From: Deltaproteobacteria bacterium
Lineage (GTDB): Bacteria > Desulfobacterota > Dissulfuribacteria > Dissulfuribacterales > QOAL01
Length of the DNA stretch: 64,000 nucleotides
Reading direction: 5' to 3'
Assembly (NCBI GenBank): GCA_026986785.1
Contig: JALSNW010000052.1
Coordinates: forward strand, 1 to 64,000
Shown: in pieces, positions 8,118 to 16,803 of the stretch
Numbering within the stretch: position 1 is the first letter of the stretch
How the letters are laid out: every line of letters begins with the position of its first letter
The notes under the pieces: generated by a model
The model's input: only the letters and a program-made list of their open reading frames with translations
Databases searched by the model: none
What the model was told of the DNA's origin: nothing
Translations under genes and position numbers: made by a program

Positions 8118-9494
8118 TCATTCACAGGATCTATTGCGATCCATTGCCTGGCAGGTATTCACAAATTGGGCTGGAGCCTGGGGGGTGGATCCAAAGTGGA
8201 TATGCACATAGCCTGCAATGGTGTTTTTTATCCTGTATCCCTCTTTCCCCCTGTGGTTCATGCTGAATATCTTTTCTACCGGCCCATTAAAGTTAGCCAC
8301 TGAATAGTGAAATTCATGGCCGTGTAGCCTGTCTCCAGGTCCTCCCAAGGGACATGGGCTGTCAATGGTTATGTCTCTGTAACCCAGAGAGGCGAGTCGT
8401 TTCTGCATACGGGCATCTGCAGGGAAGACACCGGCCATATCATAGTCTTGGCCCTTGATGTCTGTGATGGAGCGGCAAAGGTACATGAAACCTCCACATT
8501 CTGCAAAAATAGGCATGCCTGTCCAGGAAAGATCCTTGATCTCCTGCCTCAACCTCTTGTTTTCCGAAAGCTGTTCTGCAAAGAGTTCTGGATATCCCCC
8601 TCCAAGATAGAGACCACTTATTCCCCTTGGCAATCCTTCGTCTTTCAAAGGGCTGAAGGGGACGAGGCTGGCGCCTGCCGATTCAAATATCCTCAGGTTG
8701 TCTTCGTAGTAAAAGCAGAATGCCTGGTCCCTTGCAATTCCAATCTGCACATTTGCCCCTTTTACCCCATTGTCTTGGGAGGAGGAAAAGGCAGGTGGAC
8801 ATTGTCCAGGCCCTTTGCAATCTTTACTGATCTTTACAAGGATGTCCATATCGAGGTGCTGGCAGATGATGTCAGAGAGGCTGGAGAGATCTTTCAAGGG
8901 TTTTTCTTCTCCCATGAAAAGCCCCAGGTGCCTGGACGGGATCTCTATTGCCCTCTCCCTGGGTATGGCGCCAATTATCCTTGTGCAGCAGTACCTGGAA
9001 ACAGCCCCCTTTATGAGTTCCACGTGCCTCGGGCTTGCAACCTTGTTCAGGACCACTCCACTGATGCCTTTTTCTGTGGAGATCATCTCTTCGAAGCCCC
9101 TTATTATGGCGGCTATGCTTTCAGCCGCAGATGATGCGTCAACTACAAGTACTACAGGAACGGAAAGAAGGGCGGCAAGGCTTGCAGCACTTGCTTCGCC
9201 GCCGTCAAAGAGGCCCATGACACCTTCGATCACATTTATCCCTTCTGTCGTCGCCTCCTGGCCGAACAGGTTTCTTACATAAGTCTTTCCACACATGCGA
9301 ACATCCAGGTTCCAGGACGTATTTCCTGTGACCATGGTGTGAAGGGTGGTGTCTATGAAGTCGGGGCCACACTTGAAGGGCTGGACGAAATTGCCCCTTT
9401 GCCTGAGGGCAGCCATGATACCAAGGGCCACGGTTGTCTTACCGCACCCACTGGACACCCCTGCCACAAGGATGGATGGCGTAAGGGCTGTCAA
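8118..9494 (-). CDS. cbiA: Cobyrinate a,c-diamide synthase
   Basis: CbiA is a glutamine-dependent amidotransferase that amidates the a and c acetates of cobyrinate. The 458-residue protein has the N-terminal P-loop AGVSSGCGKTTVALGI, the VIEGVMGLFDG motif, and a class I glutamine amidotransferase half with GLYLGGGYPELFAEQLS and the catalytic Cys in FAECGGFMYL, ending with HIHFGS. The start is TTG at 9494 (TTGA with the btuF stop), preceded by an unusually strong AGAGGGGGG about five bases upstream. Confidence 0.95.
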   Translation of the reverse strand: MTALTPSILVAGVSSGCGKTTVALGIMAALRQRGNFVQPFKCGPDFIDTTLHTMVTGNTSWNLDVRMCGKTYVRNLFGQEATTEGINVIEGVMGLFDGGEASAASLAALLSVPVVLVVDASSAAESIAAIIRGFEEMISTEKGISGVVLNKVASPRHVELIKGAVSRYCCTRIIGAIPRERAIEIPSRHLGLFMGEEKPLKDLSSLSDIICQHLDMDILVKISKDCKGPGQCPPAFSSSQDNGVKGANVQIGIARDQAFCFYYEDNLRIFESAGASLVPFSPLKDEGLPRGISGLYLGGGYPELFAEQLSENKRLRQEIKDLSWTGMPIFAECGGFMYLCRSITDIKGQDYDMAGVFPADARMQKRLASLGYRDITIDSPCPLGGPGDRLHGHEFHYSVANFNGPVEKIFSMNHRGKEGYRIKNTIAGYVHIHFGSTPQAPAQFVNTCQAMDRNRSCE

Positions 9495-10447
9495 TTCAAC
9501 CCCCCTCTTTTCTTGTCAGGGTACAATATCTCAAATATCTGCCTCATACCCTGGAGCAGTCTCAATGTGGGCCTGCTTACAATGGTCTCGTCCACAAGGT
9601 AGATCCTCCCCTCCCTGATGGCCTTTATGACCTGAAAGCCAGGCTCGTTCAAAATATCTTGCCTGGTAACCGGATTCATCCTGCCCTTCTGGGCAAGGAA
9701 GACATCTATCTGATTTGCCTTGGCCAGTATCCTTTCCTTGCCATAGGTCGCTATATTTGTATTCCTGATCCTTTGCGCATCAGATGCGATATTGATGCCA
9801 CCGGCCGATTCCAGGCAAAATATCTGAAAGGAGCCTGGAGCAAAGGTCTTCATGCGTCTGTGTATGGCCTCGAAATAGACCCTTGGGCGCTTTTGGATTG
9901 GGATGGTCGCCACCTTTTGTCTCATCTCTTCCACCCCTTTTTTGAAGGATTTCACCATGTCCTCTGCCTCTTTTTGTCTGCCTGTCAACTGGCCGAGTTT
10001 TCTCCAGTAGGCATAGAGGCCATCTGGAGAGACGGGCTGAAGGGATACGACGGTTATACCGCTTTTTTCAAGGCCCCTTACCAGATTTGGATGGGCACGG
10101 CTTATCATGGGCCGGATTATGACAAGATCGGGCTTGAGGGCCAGAAGCCTTTCGAGATCGTCTCGGTAGCCTACGGTTTTACAGCCCCTTGGAATCCCCT
10201 TGATGGATCTGGAACTCCTGGAGATACCAACGAGCGTGTCTCCGGCGCCAAGACTGACCAGGTTCTCCGTATGGGCAGGATAAAGGGAGATGATTCGTGC
10301 AAAAGGGGACTTGATCACAATCTTTCTGCCGTCACTATCGGTTATGGTCACTGGATATCCAGAGGCATGGCAAGGGCCAATGGAGGAAAAGAAGAGTGAG
10401 AGAAGGATCGCTGTTGTGGAAATAATACCGAGTATCTTTTGTTTCAT
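9491..10447 (-). CDS. btuF: Cobalamin/corrinoid ABC transporter substrate-binding protein
   Basis: This is a periplasmic binding protein of the BtuF/FhuD class (PF01497). ATG 10447 (MKQKILGIIS) gives a 318-residue product with a classical signal peptide ending near GPCHASG and an AAGGA site upstream; a GTG at 10483 would bury the signal sequence. The body has DGRKIVIKSPFARIISLYPA, LVGISRSS, LKPDLVIIRP and a C-terminal EGRIYLVDETIVSRP. Its position in a cobalamin-riboswitch operon with a permease and ATPase indicates a corrinoid substrate, though sequence alone cannot exclude a siderophore. Confidence 0.88.
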   Translation of the reverse strand: MKQKILGIISTTAILLSLFFSSIGPCHASGYPVTITDSDGRKIVIKSPFARIISLYPAHTENLVSLGAGDTLVGISRSSRSIKGIPRGCKTVGYRDDLERLLALKPDLVIIRPMISRAHPNLVRGLEKSGITVVSLQPVSPDGLYAYWRKLGQLTGRQKEAEDMVKSFKKGVEEMRQKVATIPIQKRPRVYFEAIHRRMKTFAPGSFQIFCLESAGGINIASDAQRIRNTNIATYGKERILAKANQIDVFLAQKGRMNPVTRQDILNEPGFQVIKAIREGRIYLVDETIVSRPTLRLLQGMRQIFEILYPDKKRGGLN

Positions 10448-10482
10448 GGTATATGTCCTTGGTATCTCTTGTTTGACATCCA

Positions 10483-11277
10483 CTATCTTGTCATCTTGTC
10501 AGGTAGCCTGAAAGAGATCTGAAGTCCCTGCCTGAAGGCGTCCTTGTGTACCGCTGCCTCCACGCCATAGATCTTCGATATGAGCTCTTCCTTCATCAGT
10601 GCAGGCATGGGGCCAGAGGCTTCAACACGTCCTTGGTCCATGAATACAGTATTGGAACAGTACATGGCAGCAAGATTTATATCATGTATGGCAGCTATTA
10701 CTGTAAGGTTCTCGGTTTCGACCTTGTCTCTTATGACCGACATTATGTACAGGCTGTGAAAGATATCGAGATTCGAGGTGGCTTCGTCCAGGAGCAGGGT
10801 CTTAGGGGTCTGTGCCAAGGCCCTTGCCACTGCAACCCTCTGGAGTTCTCCGCCAGACAGCATCGTTACAGGCCTTTCGGACAGAGACAAGATGTCGAGT
10901 TCTTCCATCACCTGGGTTACGATATCATGATCCGTCTGTCCCATGCCCTTGATGCGGCCGAGGTATGGGAATCTGCCCATTTCTACCACCTGCCTTGCCG
11001 TAAAGGCAAACCTGATGGAAAAATCCTGGGGTACCATGGCCACCTGCCTGGAAAGTTCCCTTGTGTCCCAGTCGGTTACAGGTTGGTCCTGAAACAGGAT
11101 GGTTCCCTGGTTAGGTCTCAAGATGCCTGAGAACAGGTCGAGAAGAGTGGTCTTGCCACATCCGTTTGGACCAAGGATGCCTGTAAGGCTGCCTTCCTCG
11201 ATGCTAAAATTCAACCCTCTTATGGTCCAGGGCATGTCCTCATGGTAGCGGAACCATAGATCCTTCACCTGCCACAT
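10483..11277 (-). CDS. btuD: Cobalamin/corrinoid ABC transporter ATPase
   Basis: This cytoplasmic ATPase powers the BtuCD-type importer. The 264-residue protein has Walker A (GILGPNGCGKTTLLDLF), the Q-loop in VAMVPQDF, signature LSGGELQRVAVARAL, Walker B LLLDEATSNLD and the switch His in AAIHDINLAA. The open frame continues 147 codons upstream inside btuC, but ATG 11277, two bases after the btuC stop, begins the recognisable domain (MWQVKDLWFRYHE). Confidence 0.93.
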   Translation of the reverse strand: MWQVKDLWFRYHEDMPWTIRGLNFSIEEGSLTGILGPNGCGKTTLLDLFSGILRPNQGTILFQDQPVTDWDTRELSRQVAMVPQDFSIRFAFTARQVVEMGRFPYLGRIKGMGQTDHDIVTQVMEELDILSLSERPVTMLSGGELQRVAVARALAQTPKTLLLDEATSNLDIFHSLYIMSVIRDKVETENLTVIAAIHDINLAAMYCSNTVFMDQGRVEASGPMPALMKEELISKIYGVEAAVHKDAFRQGLQISFRLPDKMTR

Positions 11278-11279
11278 GG

Positions 11280-12305
11280 TCAGAATCCCCCCTGGAGTTC
11301 TACCTGGCGCCTCTTGAAGATGAAACAGAAGAACGGGCCGCCGATCAGGGCAGTCAATACACCGATGGGGACCTCGGCTGGTAGTATGGCCCTGGTAACC
11401 GTATCTGCTGCCAGGAGCAGGAGGGCCCCTGTTGGAAAGGAGAGAATAGCCAGCCAGCGGTTGTCTGGCCCTGCCCAGTGGCGCAAAAGGTGAGGGACGA
11501 TAAGGCCGACGAAGCCAATAATGCCAGATATGGATACAGCAATAGCAGTCCAGAAGGAACAAATACCAAGGAGCAGGACCCTGAGCCTTGCAGTGTCTAT
11601 GCCCATGCTCCTTGCCGTTTTTTCCCCTGTGGCAACTACATTCAACTCCCTGCTGTATAGCTGTACGAGGATGATGCATGGTCCAGTGACCACTGCCATA
11701 AGGAGTACCTGGTCCCACGAGATGGCAGAAAAGCTGCCCATGAGCCAGAATATTATTGCGCCTACCTGTTCGTCGGCAAGAAATTTCATGAAGCCTATGG
11801 CAGCAGAGAGTATCGCAGACACTATCACACCTGCGAGTATCAGGTTGGTAGATGATAGCCCCTTGCTGCCAGAGGCAAGGCCCATCACTATAAAGAGACT
11901 TCCCATGGCACCCGTGAATGCCAGTAAGGGGATGGAGACGAATTTGGGAAGGCAGATCCCCAATACCCCAAGGACTATGGCAAGGGAAGCGCCGAAGGCA
12001 GCACCTGAGGATATGCCCAGGGTATAGGGATCGGCCAGAGGGTTCAGGAGAAGGGCCTGAAACACCGTTCCGCTGACGCCAAGTGCCCCACCTACCAAGG
12101 CTGCAGCAATGATCCGCGGGATGCGTATATCCATTATTATGGCTGCTGTAGCACTACTGGCAGTATCATGGGGACCAGACATGCCTGAAAAGAGTATATG
12201 GATTATTTCGTGGAACGGGATATGTACATATCCAAGCCGGGCAGAAGACAGTATGGAGATCAGGAGGAGCATATAGAGGAAAACTGCTGATATGGTTTGT
12301 CTCAC
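11280..12305 (-). CDS. btuC: Cobalamin/corrinoid ABC transporter permease
   Basis: This is a FecCD-family permease, 341 residues, with about nine or ten hydrophobic helices. Characteristic segments are RIPRIIAAALVGGALGVSG, LLNPLADPYTLGISSGAAFG and, near the end, GFVGLIVPHLLRHWAGPDN. The start is GTG at 12305 with GGGGAGGGG just upstream. It sits between cbiK and btuD, making a complete importer with btuF inside the biosynthetic operon. Confidence 0.94.
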   Translation of the reverse strand: MRQTISAVFLYMLLLISILSSARLGYVHIPFHEIIHILFSGMSGPHDTASSATAAIIMDIRIPRIIAAALVGGALGVSGTVFQALLLNPLADPYTLGISSGAAFGASLAIVLGVLGICLPKFVSIPLLAFTGAMGSLFIVMGLASGSKGLSSTNLILAGVIVSAILSAAIGFMKFLADEQVGAIIFWLMGSFSAISWDQVLLMAVVTGPCIILVQLYSRELNVVATGEKTARSMGIDTARLRVLLLGICSFWTAIAVSISGIIGFVGLIVPHLLRHWAGPDNRWLAILSFPTGALLLLAADTVTRAILPAEVPIGVLTALIGGPFFCFIFKRRQVELQGGF

Positions 12306-12327
12306 ATGCCCCTCCCCATGAGCTGGG

Positions 12328-13326
12328 TTATTTCAGCTCGATCCCTGCATCTTTTGCCGCATCCACGGCGTGGGCAACATATATCTCTGCAAAGGAATCC
12401 ATCTCACCAAGGCCGTGGATGTCGGTTATCACCTTTATCCCGTCTTTTTCCAGCATGGATTTCCATGAATCAGGCCCAGGACCAGACATGTCGTTTCTGG
12501 CATGGTCACCAGCAACGACCATGAAGGGCTTGAGAAAGACCTTTTTTACCTTGGCATGTTTCAGGAGCTCTTTGGCCCTTTCAAAGCCGGGAAAGCCTTC
12601 CACGGTTCCCACTATGGTGAGGACGTCTGGATAGGCCTCGTTCATCATGTGTTCAAATTCCAGGTAGGAGCCCCCAGAGGGAAAGAATTCATTCCCATGT
12701 CCCATGTATACCAAGGCCGCTTTATACTTACGGGCCTTTTCCACATCGGCTTTGACAGCCTTTACGGCAGCCTCGATATCCTCTGCGTATGGATGCCTTG
12801 GGCCAAAGGTGCCAAGGGCAGGCCTTCCTACCACCAGTTTGTTGAAGGGTTTGAATTTTTCCTTGATGGTGTCGATGGAGGCCAGGGCCTTCATATATGA
12901 ACATAGATCCATGTATTCCTCTGCAGGCGCTATGTGGGTTGGCTGTACCACGATGGTGTCAAAGCCTTCGTCCTGGAGGTCTGCTACTGTGGCCAAGGGG
13001 CCTTTCACATGGAGGATCTCTCCGGGGATCTCAGGATGTTTCTTGACGTATGATGGATCTGCTGCCCTCTTTTGCCAGATCTTCCTGATGATATTCGAAG
13101 TGAATGCTATCTGCACCGGGGTGTTGGGAAAGCGTTTTTCCAGTTTGTCCTTGATGTTTAGGAGTCCCTTGAGGGCAGGTTCAACCGTTGTTCCAAACAT
13201 GCCGAGGACGATGGCAGTCTTGTGTTTTTGTGTATGCTCCATTGCAGAGACAGTAAGCGGGGACGTGACCAGGAAGAAAAAAAGGATCATGGCGGTCACA
13301 GAAAGGGGAAAAAGCCGTCTTAACAT
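12328..13326 (-). CDS. cbiK: Sirohydrochlorin cobaltochelatase with signal peptide (periplasmic CbiK type)
   Basis: CbiK inserts Co2+ into sirohydrochlorin, the entry step of anaerobic B12 synthesis. The 332-residue product starts at ATG 13326, 10 bases after GAGGAGG, with a clear signal peptide (MLRRLFPLSVTAMILFFFLV then TVSAM). The mature part begins KTAIVLGMFGTTVEPAL and has the metal-site histidines in QPTHIAPAEEYMDL and YMGHGNEFFPSG. Exported CbiK (CbiKp) is known from Desulfovibrio, where its role outside the cytoplasm is unsettled. As the first gene of the riboswitch operon it is likely repressed by cobalamin. Confidence 0.92.
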   Translation of the reverse strand: MLRRLFPLSVTAMILFFFLVTSPLTVSAMEHTQKHKTAIVLGMFGTTVEPALKGLLNIKDKLEKRFPNTPVQIAFTSNIIRKIWQKRAADPSYVKKHPEIPGEILHVKGPLATVADLQDEGFDTIVVQPTHIAPAEEYMDLCSYMKALASIDTIKEKFKPFNKLVVGRPALGTFGPRHPYAEDIEAAVKAVKADVEKARKYKAALVYMGHGNEFFPSGGSYLEFEHMMNEAYPDVLTIVGTVEGFPGFERAKELLKHAKVKKVFLKPFMVVAGDHARNDMSGPGPDSWKSMLEKDGIKVITDIHGLGEMDSFAEIYVAHAVDAAKDAGIELK

Positions 13327-13351
13327 GATAAAACCTCCTCTTTTTTGTTGC

Positions 13352-13369
13352 GGCCCGGATCTCCGGGCC
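13352..13369 (-). promoter_or_regulatory. Perfect hairpin in the cbiK 5' leader
   Basis: GGCCCGG-AGAT-CCGGGCC forms a 7-bp all-GC stem with a tetraloop, between the riboswitch terminator and the cbiK ribosome-binding site. It is not followed by a T-run. It could stabilise the mRNA 5' end or take part in translational control. Confidence 0.45.
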
Positions 13370-13420
13370 AATCTCCGAATCGATAGGCCCGGAATGCCCG
13401 TTTTTCCCGGTGACCATTGA

Positions 13421-13456
13421 AAAAGGCCCTGACCCTGCCGCGGGGTCTGGCCTTTT
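13421..13456 (-). terminator. Intrinsic terminator serving as riboswitch expression platform
   Basis: On the minus strand AAAAGGCCAGACCC and GGGTCAGGGCCTTTTT pair into a GC-rich stem with a short CGCGGCA loop and a U-tract. It lies directly downstream of the cobalamin aptamer, the arrangement expected for ligand-induced premature termination. Confidence 0.8.
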
Positions 13457-13461
13457 CTTCT

Positions 13462-13627
13462 CTCAGGCAGGTCTTCTGACTCCCGGATCATCCTACTTGC
13501 TGCGCCTTCCCATTTGCCCAAAGGCAAAAAGTGGCTTTTTGCAGGGTTCGTCCCCGGTTACAGCGGCGGGCCCGTCCCGGATTCTCACCGGGTTCCCTTT
13601 TGATCCTCGTTGCGAGGAACCTGAAAG
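13462..13627 (-). promoter_or_regulatory. Cobalamin riboswitch
   Basis: The minus strand contains the class-defining elements in order: GGGAACCCGGTGAGAATCCGG, then GCCGCTGTAACCGG, then the B12 box with GGGAAGGCGCAGCAAGTAGG, and finally AGTCAGAAGACCTGCCTG closing the P1 region. The element is followed by an intrinsic terminator and the 12-gene cobalamin operon, so it should switch the operon off when adenosyl- or aquocobalamin is plentiful. Confidence 0.96.
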
Positions 13628-13648
13628 AAAAGGATCAAGTTTGTAAAA

Positions 13649-13678
13649 AAGCTAAACGCAAAAAGGAATAATAGTCAA
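13649..13678 (-). promoter_or_regulatory. Candidate promoter of the cobalamin operon
   Basis: TTGACT at 13678-13673 is a good -35 box just upstream of the riboswitch. The -10 region 17-18 bases on is poor (TTAGCT or TAGCTT). The position is right for an operon promoter but the second hexamer is weak. Confidence 0.35.
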
Positions 13679-14234
13679 TAGGAGTTTTTTAGCGATGGCT
13701 GGGAGCGGTTTACATCTTGGAAGATGCACATGGTGTAACTACTCAGGTGTGCTGAAAGACCGATTCTTTAAGAAGACAGTAATGGGAGAAACATCCTGGA
13801 ATCGCATTATTGACGTCACAATAATTGATTGATGTGTATACTTTTGTAGACAATAAGGATTAATTTTATTATTTTATGTAAATAGATCCGAGCCACCACG
13901 GGGCTGGCCTTGGTCTTTTGGATGCGTTTTTGTTGGAATTTTTCAAAAAAATCAATAGCTATCATATGGCGGCTTCTAAAGATTAGGAATTTTGTTCAAG
14001 AACAAGGCACATGAGAAGAATAACCTGAGACATGTTATCGGTATTTTGAGGGTTATTTTTTGAATGTAACACAGTTATTGGGCTGAAGGGCAATTTTTAG
14101 AGATAGCCACATGTCAAAAATGGTTTGGTTGGAGAGAATGATGTCTTGGCAAAAGTATCGAGGTCGTCGGAAGTTGATCCTTTTGCCCGTTTTTTTCGAT
14201 AAAAAAAGATAGATCCTGCAAATAGAGGAAAAAA
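13679..14234. other. Non-coding gap between the B12 operon and a signalling gene
   Basis: No credible reading frame, tRNA or array is visible in these roughly 560 bases between two divergent genes. The part from 13681 to 13790 is moderately GC-rich and could be a decayed gene or a structured RNA; the remainder is AT-rich. A GAGG site at 14225 serves the next gene. Confidence 0.5.
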
Positions 14235-15407
14235 ATGAAACCTCCCACCATTTTAGTGGTTGATGATCAACCGGTAAATGTCAAGTTGTTGACTGGCATT
14301 TTGTCTGCCGAGGGCTATTCACTGATAGAGGCGTATAATGGCAAGGAGGCCATCGAGGCTGCAAAGCAGCAAAGGCCAGACCTTGTACTGCTCGATGTCA
14401 TGATGCCTGATGTCGATGGTTTCCAGGTGTGCCGAAGTCTTAAGGAAGACGAAAAAACCCGTTTTATCCCAGTCTTGATGGTGACAGCCCTCCAGGAGAA
14501 AGAGCACAGGTTCCAGGCCATGGAATCTGGCGCAGACGACTTCCTTACCAAACCCGTGGATAGGATCGAACTCTTGATCCGTGTCAAGTCCCTGCTTCGG
14601 ATAAAGAAGTACTCTGATGACCTGATCAAGAGTTACAGCAAGTTACAGGAAAAGAATCAACAGCTGAAGGAAATCGAAGAGGCAAGAGAAGGGCTCATGC
14701 ATATGATTATTCATGATCTTCGCAGTCCTTTGACCATCATTTCAGGTAACTTGGAGTTATCTCTCATAAAACTTGGGACAGATGCTGGGGCCAGGCCCTA
14801 TATAGAAAAGTGTCAACATTACTGTAGTTATCTGGATGAACTCATTCAGAGTTTGTTGGATGTATATAGGATGGAACAGGGCAATTTGAAGCTGAACCTG
14901 GAGGAGATGGATCCTTGGCAATTGGCCTTGGAGACCAAAGACAAATTTTCTATCCAGGCAGCGGTGAAAGGTGTGGAGCTTTATCTCGAAAAGATTGGCC
15001 CTTTACCTCCAATAGAAATGGATCGGATGTTGATCAGTAGGGTGCTTGCCAATCTCATGGACAATGCCATCAGGCATACCCCTGAAAAGGGTTTTGTAAA
15101 GCTGGTGATGGATTTCCATCAGGAGGCCCAAGAGCTTCGGGTCAAGGTTACCGATAGTGGAGAAGGCCTTCCAGAAGAATATCGGGACAAGATATTCGAC
15201 AAGTTCCAGCAGATAAAACTCAAAAAGACCGACAAATCTATAGGTAGCTGTGGCCTTGGTCTCACATTCAGCAAGATGGCTGTGGAGATGCACGGTGGGA
15301 AGATTTGGGCTGAGGGCCAGGGAAAAGACCAGGGTTGCAGCTTCATCTTCCAGATCCCTGCAAGGGTGAAAGAATATCAGGCCAGCACTGGATCTTTTGG
15401 GGCCTGA
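14235..15407 (+). CDS. Response regulator-histidine kinase hybrid
   Basis: This 390-residue cytoplasmic signalling protein has no membrane segment. Residues 1-120 are a REC domain with ILVVDDQPVN, phospho-acceptor Asp54 in LVLLDVMMPDVDG and Lys in FLTKPVD. A coiled linker leads to a HisKA domain with the phospho-His in MIIHDLRSPLTIISGN (about residue 160). The HATPase domain has N-box NLMDNAIRHTP, G1 DSGEGLP and G2 CGLGLTFSKMAVEMHGG. GAGG seven bases before the ATG supports the start. Its target is unknown; it is followed by a binding protein and chemoreceptor but separated from them by about 200 bp. Confidence 0.9.
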   Translation: MKPPTILVVDDQPVNVKLLTGILSAEGYSLIEAYNGKEAIEAAKQQRPDLVLLDVMMPDVDGFQVCRSLKEDEKTRFIPVLMVTALQEKEHRFQAMESGADDFLTKPVDRIELLIRVKSLLRIKKYSDDLIKSYSKLQEKNQQLKEIEEAREGLMHMIIHDLRSPLTIISGNLELSLIKLGTDAGARPYIEKCQHYCSYLDELIQSLLDVYRMEQGNLKLNLEEMDPWQLALETKDKFSIQAAVKGVELYLEKIGPLPPIEMDRMLISRVLANLMDNAIRHTPEKGFVKLVMDFHQEAQELRVKVTDSGEGLPEEYRDKIFDKFQQIKLKKTDKSIGSCGLGLTFSKMAVEMHGGKIWAEGQGKDQGCSFIFQIPARVKEYQASTGSFGA

Positions 15408-15546
15408 AATATCCCCTGGGTTTCCCATCTTGGCAAGCCCCATCCCTTTTGTCACCAGAGATGTTTTTTCCCCTTTCCATGTGTTTTTTCTCATTAATGG
15501 GCACAAGGTGTGCCTCCGATAAGCTGTAACAGCAATCAAAGATTAT

Positions 15547-15568
15547 AAATCCAGATTATGCACTTAAA
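15547..15568 (-). repeat. Dispersed intergenic repeat, short copy
   Basis: AAATCCAGATTATGCACTTAA is the reverse complement of the repeat core (TTAAGTGCATAATCTGGATTT). It lies about 40 bp before the binding-protein gene. Confidence 0.55.
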
Positions 15569-15603
15569 AATAATCCAGGAGAAAGATCAAGGGGTGATAA
15601 ACT

Positions 15604-16788
15604 ATGAAAAAGGTATGTTCAAGAAAGATTTTCATCAAGCTCGTTTTGACAGTGGCGGCAATAGGTATGTGGGCAGCTATTTCCCCATACGATGTCCAGG
15701 CCCAAGTCAAAGGTGTTACGGATTCTTCGGTATTGCTGTGTGCTTCAAATGCCCAGAGCGGCCCTGCTAAATTCCTAGGCCGGGAATATACCAAGGGATT
15801 CAATGCTGTGTTTTCACGAATCAACAAGAATGGGGGAATAAATGGCAGAAAGATAAAATTGAAGGTCTTGGACGATGGTTATGAGCCCAATAGGGCCATA
15901 GACAATACAAAGACCTTCATAAAAGAGGGCTGCTTCCTGTTGACCGGCTACGTGGGCACCCCTACCTCAAAGGCATCGGTACCCTTGGCAGAAAAGGCCT
16001 CCATACCATATTTTTTCCCGTTCACAGGTGCTGAATTCCTTAGAAATCCTGTAAGGCCCTTGGTATTCAACCTCCGTGCCTCATACTATATGGAGACAGA
16101 GGAGATGGTTCACTATCTATCGGACAAATTGGGACTCAAAAAGATCGCAATCTTTTACCAGGATGATTCATACGGAAGGGCTGGCCTTGCAGGTTTCAAG
16201 AAGGCAATGGAGAAGCGGGGACTCAAGATGGCAGGCGAGGCAACCTATCCCAGGAATACAGTGGCAGTAGGTAAGGCAGTTATTACCATGCGCAGGTTAA
16301 AGCCTGAGGCAATAGTCATGATAGGTGCCTACAAGCCCTGTGCTGAATTTATCAAGAAGGCCAAGAAGATAGGCCTGGCAGATACCAAGTTCATCAATAT
16401 CTCTTTCGTCGGTAGCAAGGCCCTGCTCAATGAGCTTGGTCCCCAGGGTGAAGGTGTCCTGGTGACCCAGGTGGTGCCGTTTCCGTGGGATTCCTCTCTG
16501 CCTGGGGTGAAAGAATATTCCAAGGTCATGAAAGAGGCCTACAAGGATTTCGAGCCTGGTTTCGTAAGCCTGGAGGGTTTTCTTGCTGCCAAGACACTGA
16601 CCGAGATCATGTCAAAGGCAGGGAAAGACCTTTCGAGGGAGTCGGTGGTGGCCTCTGCAAACAATCTGAGAGATTTCGATCTTGGCATAAACGATCCCAT
16701 ATCCTTTTCCAAGACAGACCACCAGGGCCTGGAAAAGGTCTATATCACTGTCATAAGCAACGGTAAGTTTCAACAGGTCAACTACTAA
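15604..16788 (+). CDS. Periplasmic LivK-type ligand-binding protein
   Basis: This is a type I periplasmic binding protein of the branched-chain amino acid/amide class (Peripla_BP_6), 394 residues. A signal peptide (KLVLTVAAIGMWAAISPYD, then VQAQ) precedes the mature domain. Fold markers include FNAVFSRINKNGGINGRKIK near the N-terminus, TGYVGTPTSKASVPLAEKA, and IAIFYQDDSYGRAGLAGFKK at the inter-domain strand. There are no permease or ATPase genes beside it. Instead a chemoreceptor begins 15 bp later, so the likely job is to present a ligand to that receptor. The ligand cannot be read from sequence. Confidence 0.88.
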   Translation: MKKVCSRKIFIKLVLTVAAIGMWAAISPYDVQAQVKGVTDSSVLLCASNAQSGPAKFLGREYTKGFNAVFSRINKNGGINGRKIKLKVLDDGYEPNRAIDNTKTFIKEGCFLLTGYVGTPTSKASVPLAEKASIPYFFPFTGAEFLRNPVRPLVFNLRASYYMETEEMVHYLSDKLGLKKIAIFYQDDSYGRAGLAGFKKAMEKRGLKMAGEATYPRNTVAVGKAVITMRRLKPEAIVMIGAYKPCAEFIKKAKKIGLADTKFINISFVGSKALLNELGPQGEGVLVTQVVPFPWDSSLPGVKEYSKVMKEAYKDFEPGFVSLEGFLAAKTLTEIMSKAGKDLSRESVVASANNLRDFDLGINDPISFSKTDHQGLEKVYITVISNGKFQQVNY

Positions 16789-16803
16789 AAGAGGTATGGT
16801 AAA

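Noticed and set aside
11278-11718. Upstream extension of btuD to 11718
   Set aside because: It is a shadow of btuC; the ABC domain starts at ATG 11277.
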